A stretch of 64,000 nucleotides of DNA from positions 1,476,001-1,540,000 of the forward strand of contig NZ_CP155567.1 of NCBI RefSeq assembly GCF_039696035.1. The letters are read 5' to 3'. The notes beneath the pieces were generated by a model. The model was not told the DNA's origin and searched no databases. It saw only the letters and a list, made by a program, of their open reading frames with translations. Positions 17,650 to 25,810 of the stretch are shown here, in pieces. Position numbers and translations under genes: made by a program. Positions within the stretch are counted from its first letter, which is position 1. Every line of letters starts with the position of its first letter. Source of the DNA: Microbulbifer sp. SAOS-129_SWC. GTDB lineage: Bacteria > Pseudomonadota > Gammaproteobacteria > Pseudomonadales > Cellvibrionaceae.

Positions 17650-18017
17650 ACCGCTTCTCCCTTTTTCTTTTGCTAATAGTGGGGCATAACTACAAAACAG
17701 TCAATATTGACTGTTATTGGGGCTGCCCCCGTGCGGAGCTTTGCCGCAAGTGCGCACTGCTTCCTGTCGTAAAGTATTGCGAGGTGCAAAATATCCTAGG
17801 GTTTTGCCGGCAAAGGGATGTCGGGAATTTTGAGATGAGGAGTTTTTAATCCGGAAAAAAAAGGCGGCGTAGGAAGATGACGGTCTCCGTGCTGTCGGCA
17901 GGTTCGCTCCGGCGCCGGGAACTGCGAATAGGAAAAAGCCCTTTGTGGCTTAAAACCAATCTCCCGGCCCAAAGCTTCGTTACAGCCAGCCTGTTGGTGG
18001 CTTCACGGTAGAGGTTG
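17650..18017. other. Intergenic region upstream of the P450
   Basis: 368 bp between the P450 start and the end of the PPOX-fold gene, both on the minus strand. It contains the perfect operator palindrome and the P450 promoter. I see no convincing gene in the remaining part; a short minus-strand open frame (17846-18055) overlaps the PPOX gene and has no family features. Confidence 0.5.
17696..17715. promoter_or_regulatory. Perfect 20-bp operator palindrome (copy C)
   Basis: AACAGTCAATATTGACTGTT is a perfect two-fold palindrome, the best of five copies in the window. On the minus strand its TTGACT (17704-17699) is followed after 17 bp by CACTAT (17681-17676), a plausible -35/-10 pair for the P450. 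Length and symmetry suit a TetR-type dimer or pair of dimers; the regulator is not encoded in the window. Confidence 0.75.
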
Positions 18018-18527
18018 CTATGCTTCGTTGGCCACGGATTCCTCGGTTTTGTCACGCATCAGGCCGCCATCAAACCTGATGGTCTTCTCCGGAACCACCT
18101 CGATAATAATGCGATCGTCGGTATCCAGAAACTGCACGAACAGCTCCGGCGTAGGCGCCGGGCTTACCGTATTGCTGGCAAAGTCGGGATAAAACCAGTC
18201 TCTGGTTTCCTGGTCGGTATGCAATATCGCATGACCTTTGAAGGTAATTGACTGGCTCACATCAATATCTGTACCGGCGCTGGAGATCACCACGCTGCAG
18301 CGATTGTCCCGTGCCAGAGCTTTCATGCGCGCACGTTGCCGGGTAGCGGTACACCAGATTCGGCCGTGGCGCCAGATATAACTCATTGTTACGCCGAGGC
18401 CGTGCCCCTCTTTATTGGTCCAGATAAAAGTCAGCTCATTTTGCTTGCGCAATAGCGCTTCCTCTCTATCGGAGGTGAGCCCGTACATGGTGACATCATC
18501 GTAGTTCTTTACGTGGTCTTCACTCAT
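18018..18527 (-). CDS. PPOX-fold (pyridoxamine-phosphate-oxidase-like) flavin/F420-type protein
   Basis: 169 residues with the split beta-barrel pattern: GHGLGVTMSYIWRHGRIWCTATRQ segments, then RMKALARDNRCSVVISS and a SITFKGHAILH strand. The fold is shared by FMN oxidases and F420H2-dependent reductases (FDOR group). Because F420 genes occur in the same window, an F420H2-dependent reductase is an attractive reading, but sequence alone does not decide between FMN and F420. I start at ATG 18527 after AAGGAAAGCGATA; the frame extends 15 codons further without a site. It is upstream of the P450 on the same strand but separated by 368 bp with its own operator. Confidence 0.75.
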   Translation of the reverse strand: MSEDHVKNYDDVTMYGLTSDREEALLRKQNELTFIWTNKEGHGLGVTMSYIWRHGRIWCTATRQRARMKALARDNRCSVVISSAGTDIDVSQSITFKGHAILHTDQETRDWFYPDFASNTVSPAPTPELFVQFLDTDDRIIIEVVPEKTIRFDGGLMRDKTEESVANEA

Positions 18528-19212
18528 TATCGCTTTCCTTATTCTCAGTGTCGCTATTCCACAACCGGGCAATCAGGAACTACTTCGTCAAGTTTCCTCC
18601 CGCCAGTCGAAGGTTGCCACAGCCCGCAAACTCTATCATCTTACCTGCGCAAAGACAGAAAAATTCAGTTGTCGTCAATTGGCAAGGCGCTGCTCCATTC
18701 ATCGTGATTGCCGCACTCTTGGGCAGCTCCAGAGCATGATACAAAATTTTGCTTGAAAACAGTATGTATTGACTGTTTTATTTGATAGAGTATTTTCAAT
18801 TGGATTGGGGTTTGCAATACCCGATGTGCTACTCAAAGCCTTTGTTGCAGTCTGATGACCTTAGAGAAGCTAAAATAAAAGCAATAAATTCAATTGGTTA
18901 TCGCAGAATCTCATCAGCGTGGGCGAATTTTTCGGCAGCAATACCGGGGCGGGGATCCCGCAATAAGCTGCCGTGCTGGCGCGGATATTTTCGGCACTCA
19001 CTTGCGGCAGGAATGTGAGGTCCAGCATATGGATCTGATGTATTAGCGGCGTTGGCCGGGATCGCCGTAATGGATTGCTGTATCACTCCCGGCAGGGAGT
19101 TTTCCATTTCGTCCGGCATGACCGGCTTCTATGGTAGTCGGCGAAAGACGAGAAGGCTGTTAGGTCAATCAAGACTCTGTTGTCTGGTTTACTCGGAGCG
19201 GGTAATTGTTCT
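18528..19212. other. 685-bp intergenic region with operator copy D
   Basis: This is the longest gene-poor stretch of the island. It holds an operator copy and promoter at 18758-18796 reading toward the SDR at 19213, leaving a leader of roughly 400 bases. A 78-codon frame at 18782-19018 begins with TTG, lacks a ribosome site and shows no family features. No RNA structure was recognised by eye. Confidence 0.5.
18758..18777 (+). promoter_or_regulatory. Island operator copy D with promoter
   Basis: AACAGTATGTATTGACTGTT matches the perfect palindrome at 17 of 20 positions. Its TTGACT (18769-18774) and TATTTT (18791-18796, 16-bp spacer) form a promoter directed to the SDR at 19213. The same right half-site and promoter overlap is seen at copy A. 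Confidence 0.65.
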
Positions 19213-20004
19213 ATGGGAAGAGTTGAAAGAAAAGTCGCAATTGTCACTGGTGCTGCGTCAGGTCTTGGACTTGCAACCTCTCGGCGGCTGTCGGAAGAAG
19301 GTGCCACGGTCATCATGACAGATATAAATTGCGCGGCCGGAGAATCGGCGGCAGAAAAAATAAAGGGCGCGACATTTCGAGAGCATGATGTCAGTCGCGA
19401 GCAGTGCTGGGAAAAGCTCGTCAATGATGTTGTTACTGATCACGGTTCTCTCGATATTCTAGTCAATTGCGCCGGGGTGGTTCAGCTGGCCAGTATCGAA
19501 CAGACGACCGAAGACATGTGGCGAAAGATACACTCGGTTGGTACCGACGGCACATTCTTTGGCTGTAAACATGCCCTTAATGTGATGAAGCAGCAGGGGC
19601 AGGGCTCGATCATAAATATTTCTTCGACCGCGAGCATCCAGGGTGGCCCTAATATCTTTGCCTATGCCGCGTCAAAGAGTGCAATCCGCGGTATGACCAA
19701 GTCCGTCGCCTGTCTGAGTACCCAGCAGGGTTACGGCGTTCGCTGTAATTCCATTCATCCTGGCAATATGTCCACGCCAATGTTGCGGGGCGTATACGAC
19801 GTTGTGCGGGGGTTTGACCCTGTCATGGCGGATGAACTGGAAAAAATGTGGGTAGGGGATCCCGAAGATGTGGCAAACATGGTCCTCTTTCTGGCATCCG
19901 ATGAGTCGGTAGCGGTGAATGGTGCCGAGTTGGTGGTCGACAATACATTGACGATTACAGAAGGCGTGGTTCTCAAACGGGAATTGCAGGGCGCCGATGC
20001 TTAG
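19213..20004 (+). CDS. Short-chain dehydrogenase/reductase
   Basis: 263 residues, classical SDR: AIVTGAASGLGLATSRRL cofactor loop, VNCAG, serine of INISSTAS, catalytic YAASK in FAYAASKSAIRG, and PGNMSTPM after the active site. The start at ATG 19213 gives the usual short N terminus (MGRVERKVAIVTG); a TTG frame from 19180 is less likely. No clear Shine-Dalgarno sequence is visible. It heads an apparent operon with the NTF2-like and second carotenoid-type oxygenase genes, transcribed from the promoter at copy D of the operator. Likely acts on a cyclic or secondary alcohol intermediate. Confidence 0.87.
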   Translation: MGRVERKVAIVTGAASGLGLATSRRLSEEGATVIMTDINCAAGESAAEKIKGATFREHDVSREQCWEKLVNDVVTDHGSLDILVNCAGVVQLASIEQTTEDMWRKIHSVGTDGTFFGCKHALNVMKQQGQGSIINISSTASIQGGPNIFAYAASKSAIRGMTKSVACLSTQQGYGVRCNSIHPGNMSTPMLRGVYDVVRGFDPVMADELEKMWVGDPEDVANMVLFLASDESVAVNGAELVVDNTLTITEGVVLKRELQGADA

Positions 20005-20080
20005 TTGAGTCAGACTGGTGGCTCGCGATTCCCAGCCGGGGGCGATGCCGATATACGGAATTTACAGGGAGGAAGGCGCA

Positions 20081-20599
20081 ATGTCGAGTGAGGAACTGCC
20101 GGCGCTGTCACAGGCGTTTATCGCCAACTATAACCGCTATGCGGAAGGTCTCGACTCAAAGAACTGGGGTCAGGTCCGCAGCTGCTTTGCTGACGAGGTC
20201 TATATCGACTACGGAGTGATCGTCGATCCTGATGGTGATCCCGGTATCGCCAAGAAGTCGGATGACTGGGTCCGGCAACTGCAGCACAACATCGGTGGCT
20301 TTGATAAAACACGCCATACCATCAGTAACCACCGTGTGTTGCTTGGTGGGGAATCCCCGAGTTGCAGGGCTTACCTCGTCGCTGATCACGTGATGTTTCC
20401 AGACCCCACATTACCTATTGCCGGGGCGGTAGATATTGCTACCGTAATCGGGGAATACACGAATCACTATAGGCTCATTGGAAAACAGTGGAAAATATAT
20501 AAGTCGAAACTGGATATTCACTGGTCGACCGGCAATATCGAATTATTTGCGAAAGCTGTGGGGAAAGTGCATTCGGATCCAGAGATGACGTTGATTTAG
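20081..20599 (+). CDS. NTF2-like (SnoaL-type) protein, second
   Basis: 172 residues with the NTF2/SnoaL-like pattern: helical start (LPALSQAFIANYNRYAEGLD), WGQVRSCFADEVYIDYGV, a central HTISNHRVLLGG strand pair and C-terminal NHYRLIGKQWKIYKSKLDIHW. The start at ATG 20081 follows CAGGGAGGAAGGCGCA, a strong site; the open frame goes further upstream without one. It is 101 bp upstream of the second carotenoid-type oxygenase and 76 bp after an SDR, so the three are probably one operon. Isomerase, hydratase or accessory role cannot be separated by sequence. Confidence 0.75.
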   Translation: MSSEELPALSQAFIANYNRYAEGLDSKNWGQVRSCFADEVYIDYGVIVDPDGDPGIAKKSDDWVRQLQHNIGGFDKTRHTISNHRVLLGGESPSCRAYLVADHVMFPDPTLPIAGAVDIATVIGEYTNHYRLIGKQWKIYKSKLDIHWSTGNIELFAKAVGKVHSDPEMTLI

Positions 20600-20700
20600 G
20601 ACGCGTAATTGTTGCTGGGACTTAGGCCGATGGTTAAATTATTCAATTGGGCATCCCGGTAATAGGCAAAGACGCCAATCGTTTTTGACAGGGTGAAGTG

Positions 20701-22140
20701 ATGATGACAACACGACCTGAAATGGATTTAGAGCGCTTCCCCTACCTGCAGGGTAATTATGCTCCGGTACTGGAAGAATCCACGTTTGATGAAGGGGAGG
20801 GAGGGCTGCACGTCGAGGGGCAGATACCGCAGCAGATTACCGGTGCATTTATGCGCAACGGCCCCAACGTGGCCTGGCAGCCGGACCACTATGTGTACCC
20901 GGTGGATGGCGACGGAATGATCCATGCGGTCTATTTCAAGGACGGCCGCGTTCACTATCGCAATCGCTGGGTCAGATCAAACTGGTTCCGGGTTGAGGAG
21001 ACCCTGCGGCGTGCCTGTTGGGGAAGCCACGGAAAGCCATACCCGGTCGATACCGAAACCCTGGCGGCCGGTGGTTCTGCCCACCCATTCAAGAATCCGG
21101 CAAACACGAGCGTGCTTTACCATGGCGGCAAGCTATTCGCGCTGTTTGAGGCAGGTTTTCCGCATGTCCTGTCCAGCGACCTGGAATCCGCTGAAGAATT
21201 TGACTATCACGGGCTGCTGCAGACCGGTGACGGCCTGACCGCGCACCCGAAGATCTGTGCCAGGAACGGGGATCTGATTTCCAATACCCAGCGGTTCGCC
21301 GAACCCTACCTGACCATTCAGATCTTTGATAGCGCCGGCCGCCACAAGCGTTCGATCCCGATTTATGGGATGCACCGCCGGGCGATGATCCACGATATTC
21401 AGCTTTGCGGGGATTATATCGTCGGTCTGTTTGCTCCTGCATTTCCGGATATCGAAGCGGCTATGCGCGGAGAAAATCCGTTTATCTGGGAGGCAGAGAG
21501 ACCAACCCGGATATTTGCCGTGCACCGCGACGGCGGGGATCCCGTCTGGTTCGAGGCACCGACCTTCTTTAGCTGGCACTTCTGCAATGGGTTTCATAGC
21601 GGCAACAAGCTTTATGTAGATTATATCTGGATGGACAGTATGCCGGTATCCAACGATCTGGGCACCGGTGTTGAATCCCAGATGCGGAATTTGCATCGGT
21701 TGACGCTGGATCTGCTAACTGGATCTGTAACCAATGAAAAGGTTGGGCCCACATACTGTGAGTTTTCCCGGGCGGATGAGCGGCGCTGTGGCCTTCAATA
21801 CCGCTATGGTTTCGCGGCTGCCGCAACGCATAGCCGGAGCGAAAGCCCGAATCACGCCTATAACGCGACAATTCGCTATGACATGGAAAGCGGTACCAGC
21901 CAGCTTTGGGACTTCGGTGAAGGGGCAAATGCCGGCGAGCCGGTGCATATCCCCAACCCCGATAGCGACAAGGAAGAGGATGGCTACCTGATGTCATACG
22001 TTACCTGCCCGGGTGAGGGGGCCTTCCTGTCCATCTTGAGCGCAGGTGACCTGACACGCGGGCCATTGGCCAAAATTCATATTCCGGCGCGGGTGCCCAA
22101 CGGATTTCACGCAAACTGGATGAGCGGTATTACCCTCTGA
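20701..22140 (+). CDS. Carotenoid-cleavage-type oxygenase, copy 2
   Basis: 479 residues, clearly paralogous to the enzyme at 3439-4845 (shared FPYLQGNYAPVLEES and AHPKIC blocks). The four iron histidines are H182 (AHPKICA), H231 (MIHDIQ), H293 (FSWHFCNGF) and H470 (NGFHANWM). ATG 20701 is preceded by CAGGGTGAAGTG; GTG 20698 and ATGs 20704 or 20722 are alternatives, the last aligning with the start of copy 1. Having two such oxygenases, each next to an NTF2-like gene, suggests two related cleavage steps or two substrate ranges. Oxidative cleavage of a conjugated C=C is known for the family; the compound here is not known. Confidence 0.9.
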   Translation: MMTTRPEMDLERFPYLQGNYAPVLEESTFDEGEGGLHVEGQIPQQITGAFMRNGPNVAWQPDHYVYPVDGDGMIHAVYFKDGRVHYRNRWVRSNWFRVEETLRRACWGSHGKPYPVDTETLAAGGSAHPFKNPANTSVLYHGGKLFALFEAGFPHVLSSDLESAEEFDYHGLLQTGDGLTAHPKICARNGDLISNTQRFAEPYLTIQIFDSAGRHKRSIPIYGMHRRAMIHDIQLCGDYIVGLFAPAFPDIEAAMRGENPFIWEAERPTRIFAVHRDGGDPVWFEAPTFFSWHFCNGFHSGNKLYVDYIWMDSMPVSNDLGTGVESQMRNLHRLTLDLLTGSVTNEKVGPTYCEFSRADERRCGLQYRYGFAAAATHSRSESPNHAYNATIRYDMESGTSQLWDFGEGANAGEPVHIPNPDSDKEEDGYLMSYVTCPGEGAFLSILSAGDLTRGPLAKIHIPARVPNGFHANWMSGITL

Positions 22141-22302
22141 GTCGCTGATTGCGGGCATGCGTCAATCAAGGCGAGCCTGTCCCGGTTTCTGGGGGGGGGC
22201 GTTAGCGGTGATGGATTATAGAGAAGACTGTGCTGAGGGGATGAATCAAAGTGGCCCCGGAGTGTTTACCGTGTGCATGGTTATACCAAGGAGGAGCGTT
22301 CT

Positions 22303-22728
22303 ATGTCGGAAGTCGCAAAAGGCGGTTGCCTGTGTGGGGCTTGTCGTTATGAGTTTGCACGGGACACCGTGATCTCATCTTTCCATTGTCACTGCAGTGA
22401 TTGTCGCCGGACGACCGGGAGTGGCAAGTCGACCATCGTCCTGGTGCCGGCGGCGGCAGTGCTGACACACGGGGAGCTGAAAACCTTCACTGTCACCGGC
22501 TCGGAGGGGGCACACGTGACCCGGGGCTTCTGTGGCTCCTGTGGTTCCCAGGTGAGTAGCCATGTAGAGGAGATGCCGGAGCTGCGAATGATCAAGGCGG
22601 GAACACTGGACGATAGCGGCTGGCTGACGGTCGATTCAAGTTGCTGGGGCAGCTCGGCACAGCCGTGGTCACCGGTGGATAAGGATAGTCCGGCGTTTGA
22701 ACGCAATCCGGAGCTGGCACCTGCGTGA
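22303..22728 (+). CDS. GFA/CENP-V-type zinc-binding protein
   Basis: 141 residues of the GFA (glutathione-dependent formaldehyde-activating-like) family. The cysteine pattern is typical: GCLCGACRY near the N terminus, FHCHCSDCRRTTGS, and GFCGSCGS in the middle, binding two zinc ions. Members are poorly characterised; some act with glutathione or S-containing adducts. ATG 22303 follows AAGGAGGAGCGTTCT, a near-perfect ribosome site. It sits 162 bp after the second carotenoid-type oxygenase. A role in handling an aldehyde released by cleavage is conceivable but unproven. Confidence 0.85.
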   Translation: MSEVAKGGCLCGACRYEFARDTVISSFHCHCSDCRRTTGSGKSTIVLVPAAAVLTHGELKTFTVTGSEGAHVTRGFCGSCGSQVSSHVEEMPELRMIKAGTLDDSGWLTVDSSCWGSSAQPWSPVDKDSPAFERNPELAPA

Positions 22729-23185
22729 ATATGGCTGCGCAGCGGTAAACATTCGTGGGGGCGTAATCCGCCGTTTCGCGGGTTCGCTCTATCTCCAGTG
22801 ACCTCATTTTCCCCCGTGGAGCCGGGCGCGCTGGATGCGTGCCGATGTGCCATTTCCGCATAAAAAAATCGTTTAAATTCAATTAGATACGCGTATTCTT
22901 GGCGCTTAAATTTGCTTGCCAGATGTGCCTTTTTATGTCATTTTGATATATCAATATAACTTAACGTCGGGGCAAAAACTTGGTTGCAACTTCGTTCGGA
23001 GGGAATGTAGTATAAACAGTATGTCCTGATTGTTTTGTGGTAGGGCTGGGCCGACGTGCTGGGGTAAAAGCAAAATGTCGGCCCGCGATTGCTTTTGAAT
23101 CCGTTACCGGTGGGTCTTGTCACCTCGCTGTAATGACAGGAAGTCAGTAGCCAATCGGTGCTCACAAAATTCGATGGAGAGAGAA
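22729..23185. other. AT-rich intergenic region upstream of TonB receptor 1
   Basis: 457 bp with visibly lower GC than its flanks. It includes operator copy E near its right half and a probable promoter (TTGCAA 22984-22989, TAGTAT 23008-23013). No coding frame with recognisable features was seen. Confidence 0.5.
23015..23034 (+). promoter_or_regulatory. Island operator copy E
   Basis: AACAGTATGTCCTGATTGTT matches the palindrome at 17696-17715 at 14 of 20 positions. It lies just downstream of a TTGCAA-18 bp-TAGTAT promoter candidate, so a bound protein would cover the start of transcription of the TonB receptor gene. Confidence 0.5.
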
Positions 23186-25525
23186 ATGCTAACAATAAAT
23201 AAAATCACGTTGGGGATGGCTCTAGCGGGTTCGGTTTCAACGCTAACGGCATTGCCGCATGTCGCGTATGCGAAGGAAGACACGCTCGCCCTCGAGGAAG
23301 TGACCGTTACTGCGCGGAAGAAGGAGGAATCCCTGCAGGATGTTGCCGTATCGGTTACCGCAATTTCCAGCCAGCTCAAGAATGCCGCGGTCAAAAACAT
23401 TCAGGATCTCAACAACTACTCCCCCAATGTCAATATCGATTTTAGCCCCGCAAGCGCCAACGCCGCGGCGATCTCCATCCGCGGTATCAGCCACCAGGAT
23501 CCCGATAAAAGTATGGAAGCTCCGGTCGGTATGATTCTGGATGGCGTGTTTATGGGAACCACGGCAGGTCAGCTGATGGACAGCTTTGACCTCGAGCGCG
23601 TCGAAATATTGCGCGGTCCACAGGGCACGTTGTTCGGTAAAAATACCACCGGAGGCGCGCTTAATGTGATCCGATCCAAGCCCACCAAGGAATTGGGATC
23701 GAAGGTTCGGGTCGGTGTTGGCGATTATGGCCTGGTCGAGACCAAGGCTATCGTAAACACTCCGCTTACATCCACCGGCGGCCTGAAACTCTCAGTCAAT
23801 AAATCCAAGTCGGACGGCTACTGGGAAAATACCACCACGGGTAAAGACGCCGGTGGTATGGACTACCTGCAGTTGGGAGCCATGGTCGCCTTTGATGTGA
23901 CCGATACTTTTGATGTGTCGCTGGCCTATGACCGCATTGACGACAATTCGGATCACGGCGCATTTGCCAATTTCAACGACGATTCCAGCCTGACCTGCCT
24001 GGCGAGTATTGGGGGGCTCAACATCCCCGGCGTCATCACTGTGCCGGCGGACCCGACGAATCCGGATTTTGGTGCCGGATGCATGAGCATGGATAAAGGC
24101 AGTGATGAAGATCATGTATCCATGAATGGGAATAATGAGGCTTCAACCAAGGATAACCTGGCAAACCTGACCTTGAACTGGGATCTGGGGGGGTGGCAGA
24201 TGACCTCAATCACCGGTTATCAGGATCGGGAAGAAACATACAACCATGAATTCGACTCCAGTTCGGTGCGCATGCTCAATGTCACAGGCGGGCACGAGTA
24301 TTCGCAGTTCAGTCAGGAAGTTCGTCTGAATGGCAAGTTTAACGATGCGGTCAACTTGACCGCCGGTGTTTACTACTTTGACTCGGATGTTCGCCAGTAC
24401 CAGGACAGCTTTGATATGTGGTACTACATCGCGTTTGGCCCGGATTTCGCAATTCCCGACGGTATGGGCGGTTTCATACCGATGCCCTTGCCGCTTGGTG
24501 ATGTGAGCGCCAATCTCGATGGTACCGTCACCAACCAGGCGAGCGCCTTGTTCGCCAGCCTCGACTGGCAATTGACCGACGATCTGTCATTGAATCTGGG
24601 TGGCCGCTATACCTGGGAAGAGAAGGGCTTCGAGGGTGGCGCAGGTCGTTATGACTCTAAGATCCTCGGCAAGGGGTTTATCCCTGCCGGGCCTATTCGC
24701 AAGCTGAAGGATGACTGGCAGGAGTTCTCACCTCGCGTCGCGCTTCAGTACAATCTTTCTGACGATATCATGGCATTTGCCTCTTATGCCAACGGGTTTA
24801 AGAGCGGCGGTTTCTTCGCCCGCACGCAAAACGTGAATGCCATTTCTTCTTTTGATCCAGAATATGTGGATACTTACGAGATCGGTTTGAAGAGTGAACT
24901 TCTGGATAAGCGCATTCGTTTAAATGCCACTGCTTTCAAGTCGGATTACACCGATAAACAGGAAGATATTCTCGTGCCGGAAGCGGGTGGCCAAGTGAAT
25001 ACCATTGTCCGCAACGCTGGTGACGTAGGTATCTCCGGTCTTGAGCTGGAAATGCAGGCGGTCATTACCACGAATCTGAATATCTATATGATGGCCGGTC
25101 TGCTCGATGCGAAATACAACAAGTTCTTTGCCGATGTCGATGGTGAGGCTTATCCTGGCGAGGGCGTAATTCCTACCGATAATACCTATCTGAAATTGCG
25201 CAATACTCCAGATAAAACACTCGGCGCCGGATTTGACTATTACAGGAATATCGACCTGGGAGAGCTCTCAGTCAGTTATAGCTATCGCTGGTCCGACGAC
25301 TACGAAAGCGAATTCTTCAACGATCCCCGCGGCCATGTTGACGCCATGGGCTTGCATAGTGCCAGTATAAGCCTCTCGATAGACAGTAAATATCGCCTGA
25401 GTCTCTACGGCCGAAACCTGACCAATGAGCGTTACGCCCGTCTTGTAAAGATAGGTAGCATCGCGCAAATGGGGCAGTACAACGCGCCGCGTACATATGG
25501 TTTTCAGTTTACGGCCGATTTCTAA
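23186..25525 (+). CDS. TonB-dependent outer-membrane receptor 1
   Basis: 779 residues. A signal peptide (MLTINKITLGMALAGSVS... ending AYA) precedes the TonB box region LEEVTVTARKKEESLQD, a plug domain with the QGTLFGKNTTGGALNV segment, and a 22-strand barrel ending in the aromatic phenylalanine of FQFTADF. ATG 23186 follows GGAGAGAGAA; the frame extends upstream. Receptors of this type in marine gammaproteobacteria and sphingomonads import large or hydrophobic molecules. Operator copy E lies upstream, so this is the probable uptake route of the island substrate. It is paralogous to the next gene. Confidence 0.93.
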   Translation: MLTINKITLGMALAGSVSTLTALPHVAYAKEDTLALEEVTVTARKKEESLQDVAVSVTAISSQLKNAAVKNIQDLNNYSPNVNIDFSPASANAAAISIRGISHQDPDKSMEAPVGMILDGVFMGTTAGQLMDSFDLERVEILRGPQGTLFGKNTTGGALNVIRSKPTKELGSKVRVGVGDYGLVETKAIVNTPLTSTGGLKLSVNKSKSDGYWENTTTGKDAGGMDYLQLGAMVAFDVTDTFDVSLAYDRIDDNSDHGAFANFNDDSSLTCLASIGGLNIPGVITVPADPTNPDFGAGCMSMDKGSDEDHVSMNGNNEASTKDNLANLTLNWDLGGWQMTSITGYQDREETYNHEFDSSSVRMLNVTGGHEYSQFSQEVRLNGKFNDAVNLTAGVYYFDSDVRQYQDSFDMWYYIAFGPDFAIPDGMGGFIPMPLPLGDVSANLDGTVTNQASALFASLDWQLTDDLSLNLGGRYTWEEKGFEGGAGRYDSKILGKGFIPAGPIRKLKDDWQEFSPRVALQYNLSDDIMAFASYANGFKSGGFFARTQNVNAISSFDPEYVDTYEIGLKSELLDKRIRLNATAFKSDYTDKQEDILVPEAGGQVNTIVRNAGDVGISGLELEMQAVITTNLNIYMMAGLLDAKYNKFFADVDGEAYPGEGVIPTDNTYLKLRNTPDKTLGAGFDYYRNIDLGELSVSYSYRWSDDYESEFFNDPRGHVDAMGLHSASISLSIDSKYRLSLYGRNLTNERYARLVKIGSIAQMGQYNAPRTYGFQFTADF

Positions 25526-25532
25526 CCCGCAA

Positions 25533-25552
25533 CGGCCCGCGTGAGCGGGCCG
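25533..25552 (+). terminator. Hairpin after TonB receptor 1
   Basis: CGGCCCGC-GTGA-GCGGGCCG: an 8-bp GC-rich perfect stem with a 4-base loop, 7 bp after the receptor stop. The following T-tract is weak, but position and strength fit a terminator. Confidence 0.65.
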
Positions 25553-25810
25553 ACCTCTTGCACCTGTTTATTGTTGATCCTGCAAGAACATGATTTTCCG
25601 GATGGCCTGTTGATCGGTTCCCGTTTCGGGCGGAAAGGGTTTTCCGATTGAAAGGCATGAACTGTCGATCAAAGCCGTAACGGGTTTCTTACCCGGGCCC
25701 TTGTCTGGCAAGTATCTCCCCTGAGCCGAAGTATGGTTTGCGCAGTAGTGGTTGATTCAAGCTGTCATTGCTGATCGATCACCCGTTGATATGTATCGAT
25801 GGAGATTAAA

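Noticed and set aside
18782..19018. Possible 78-residue gene after operator copy D
   Set aside because: TTG start, no ribosome site, no recognisable sequence features; kept only as part of the leader region.
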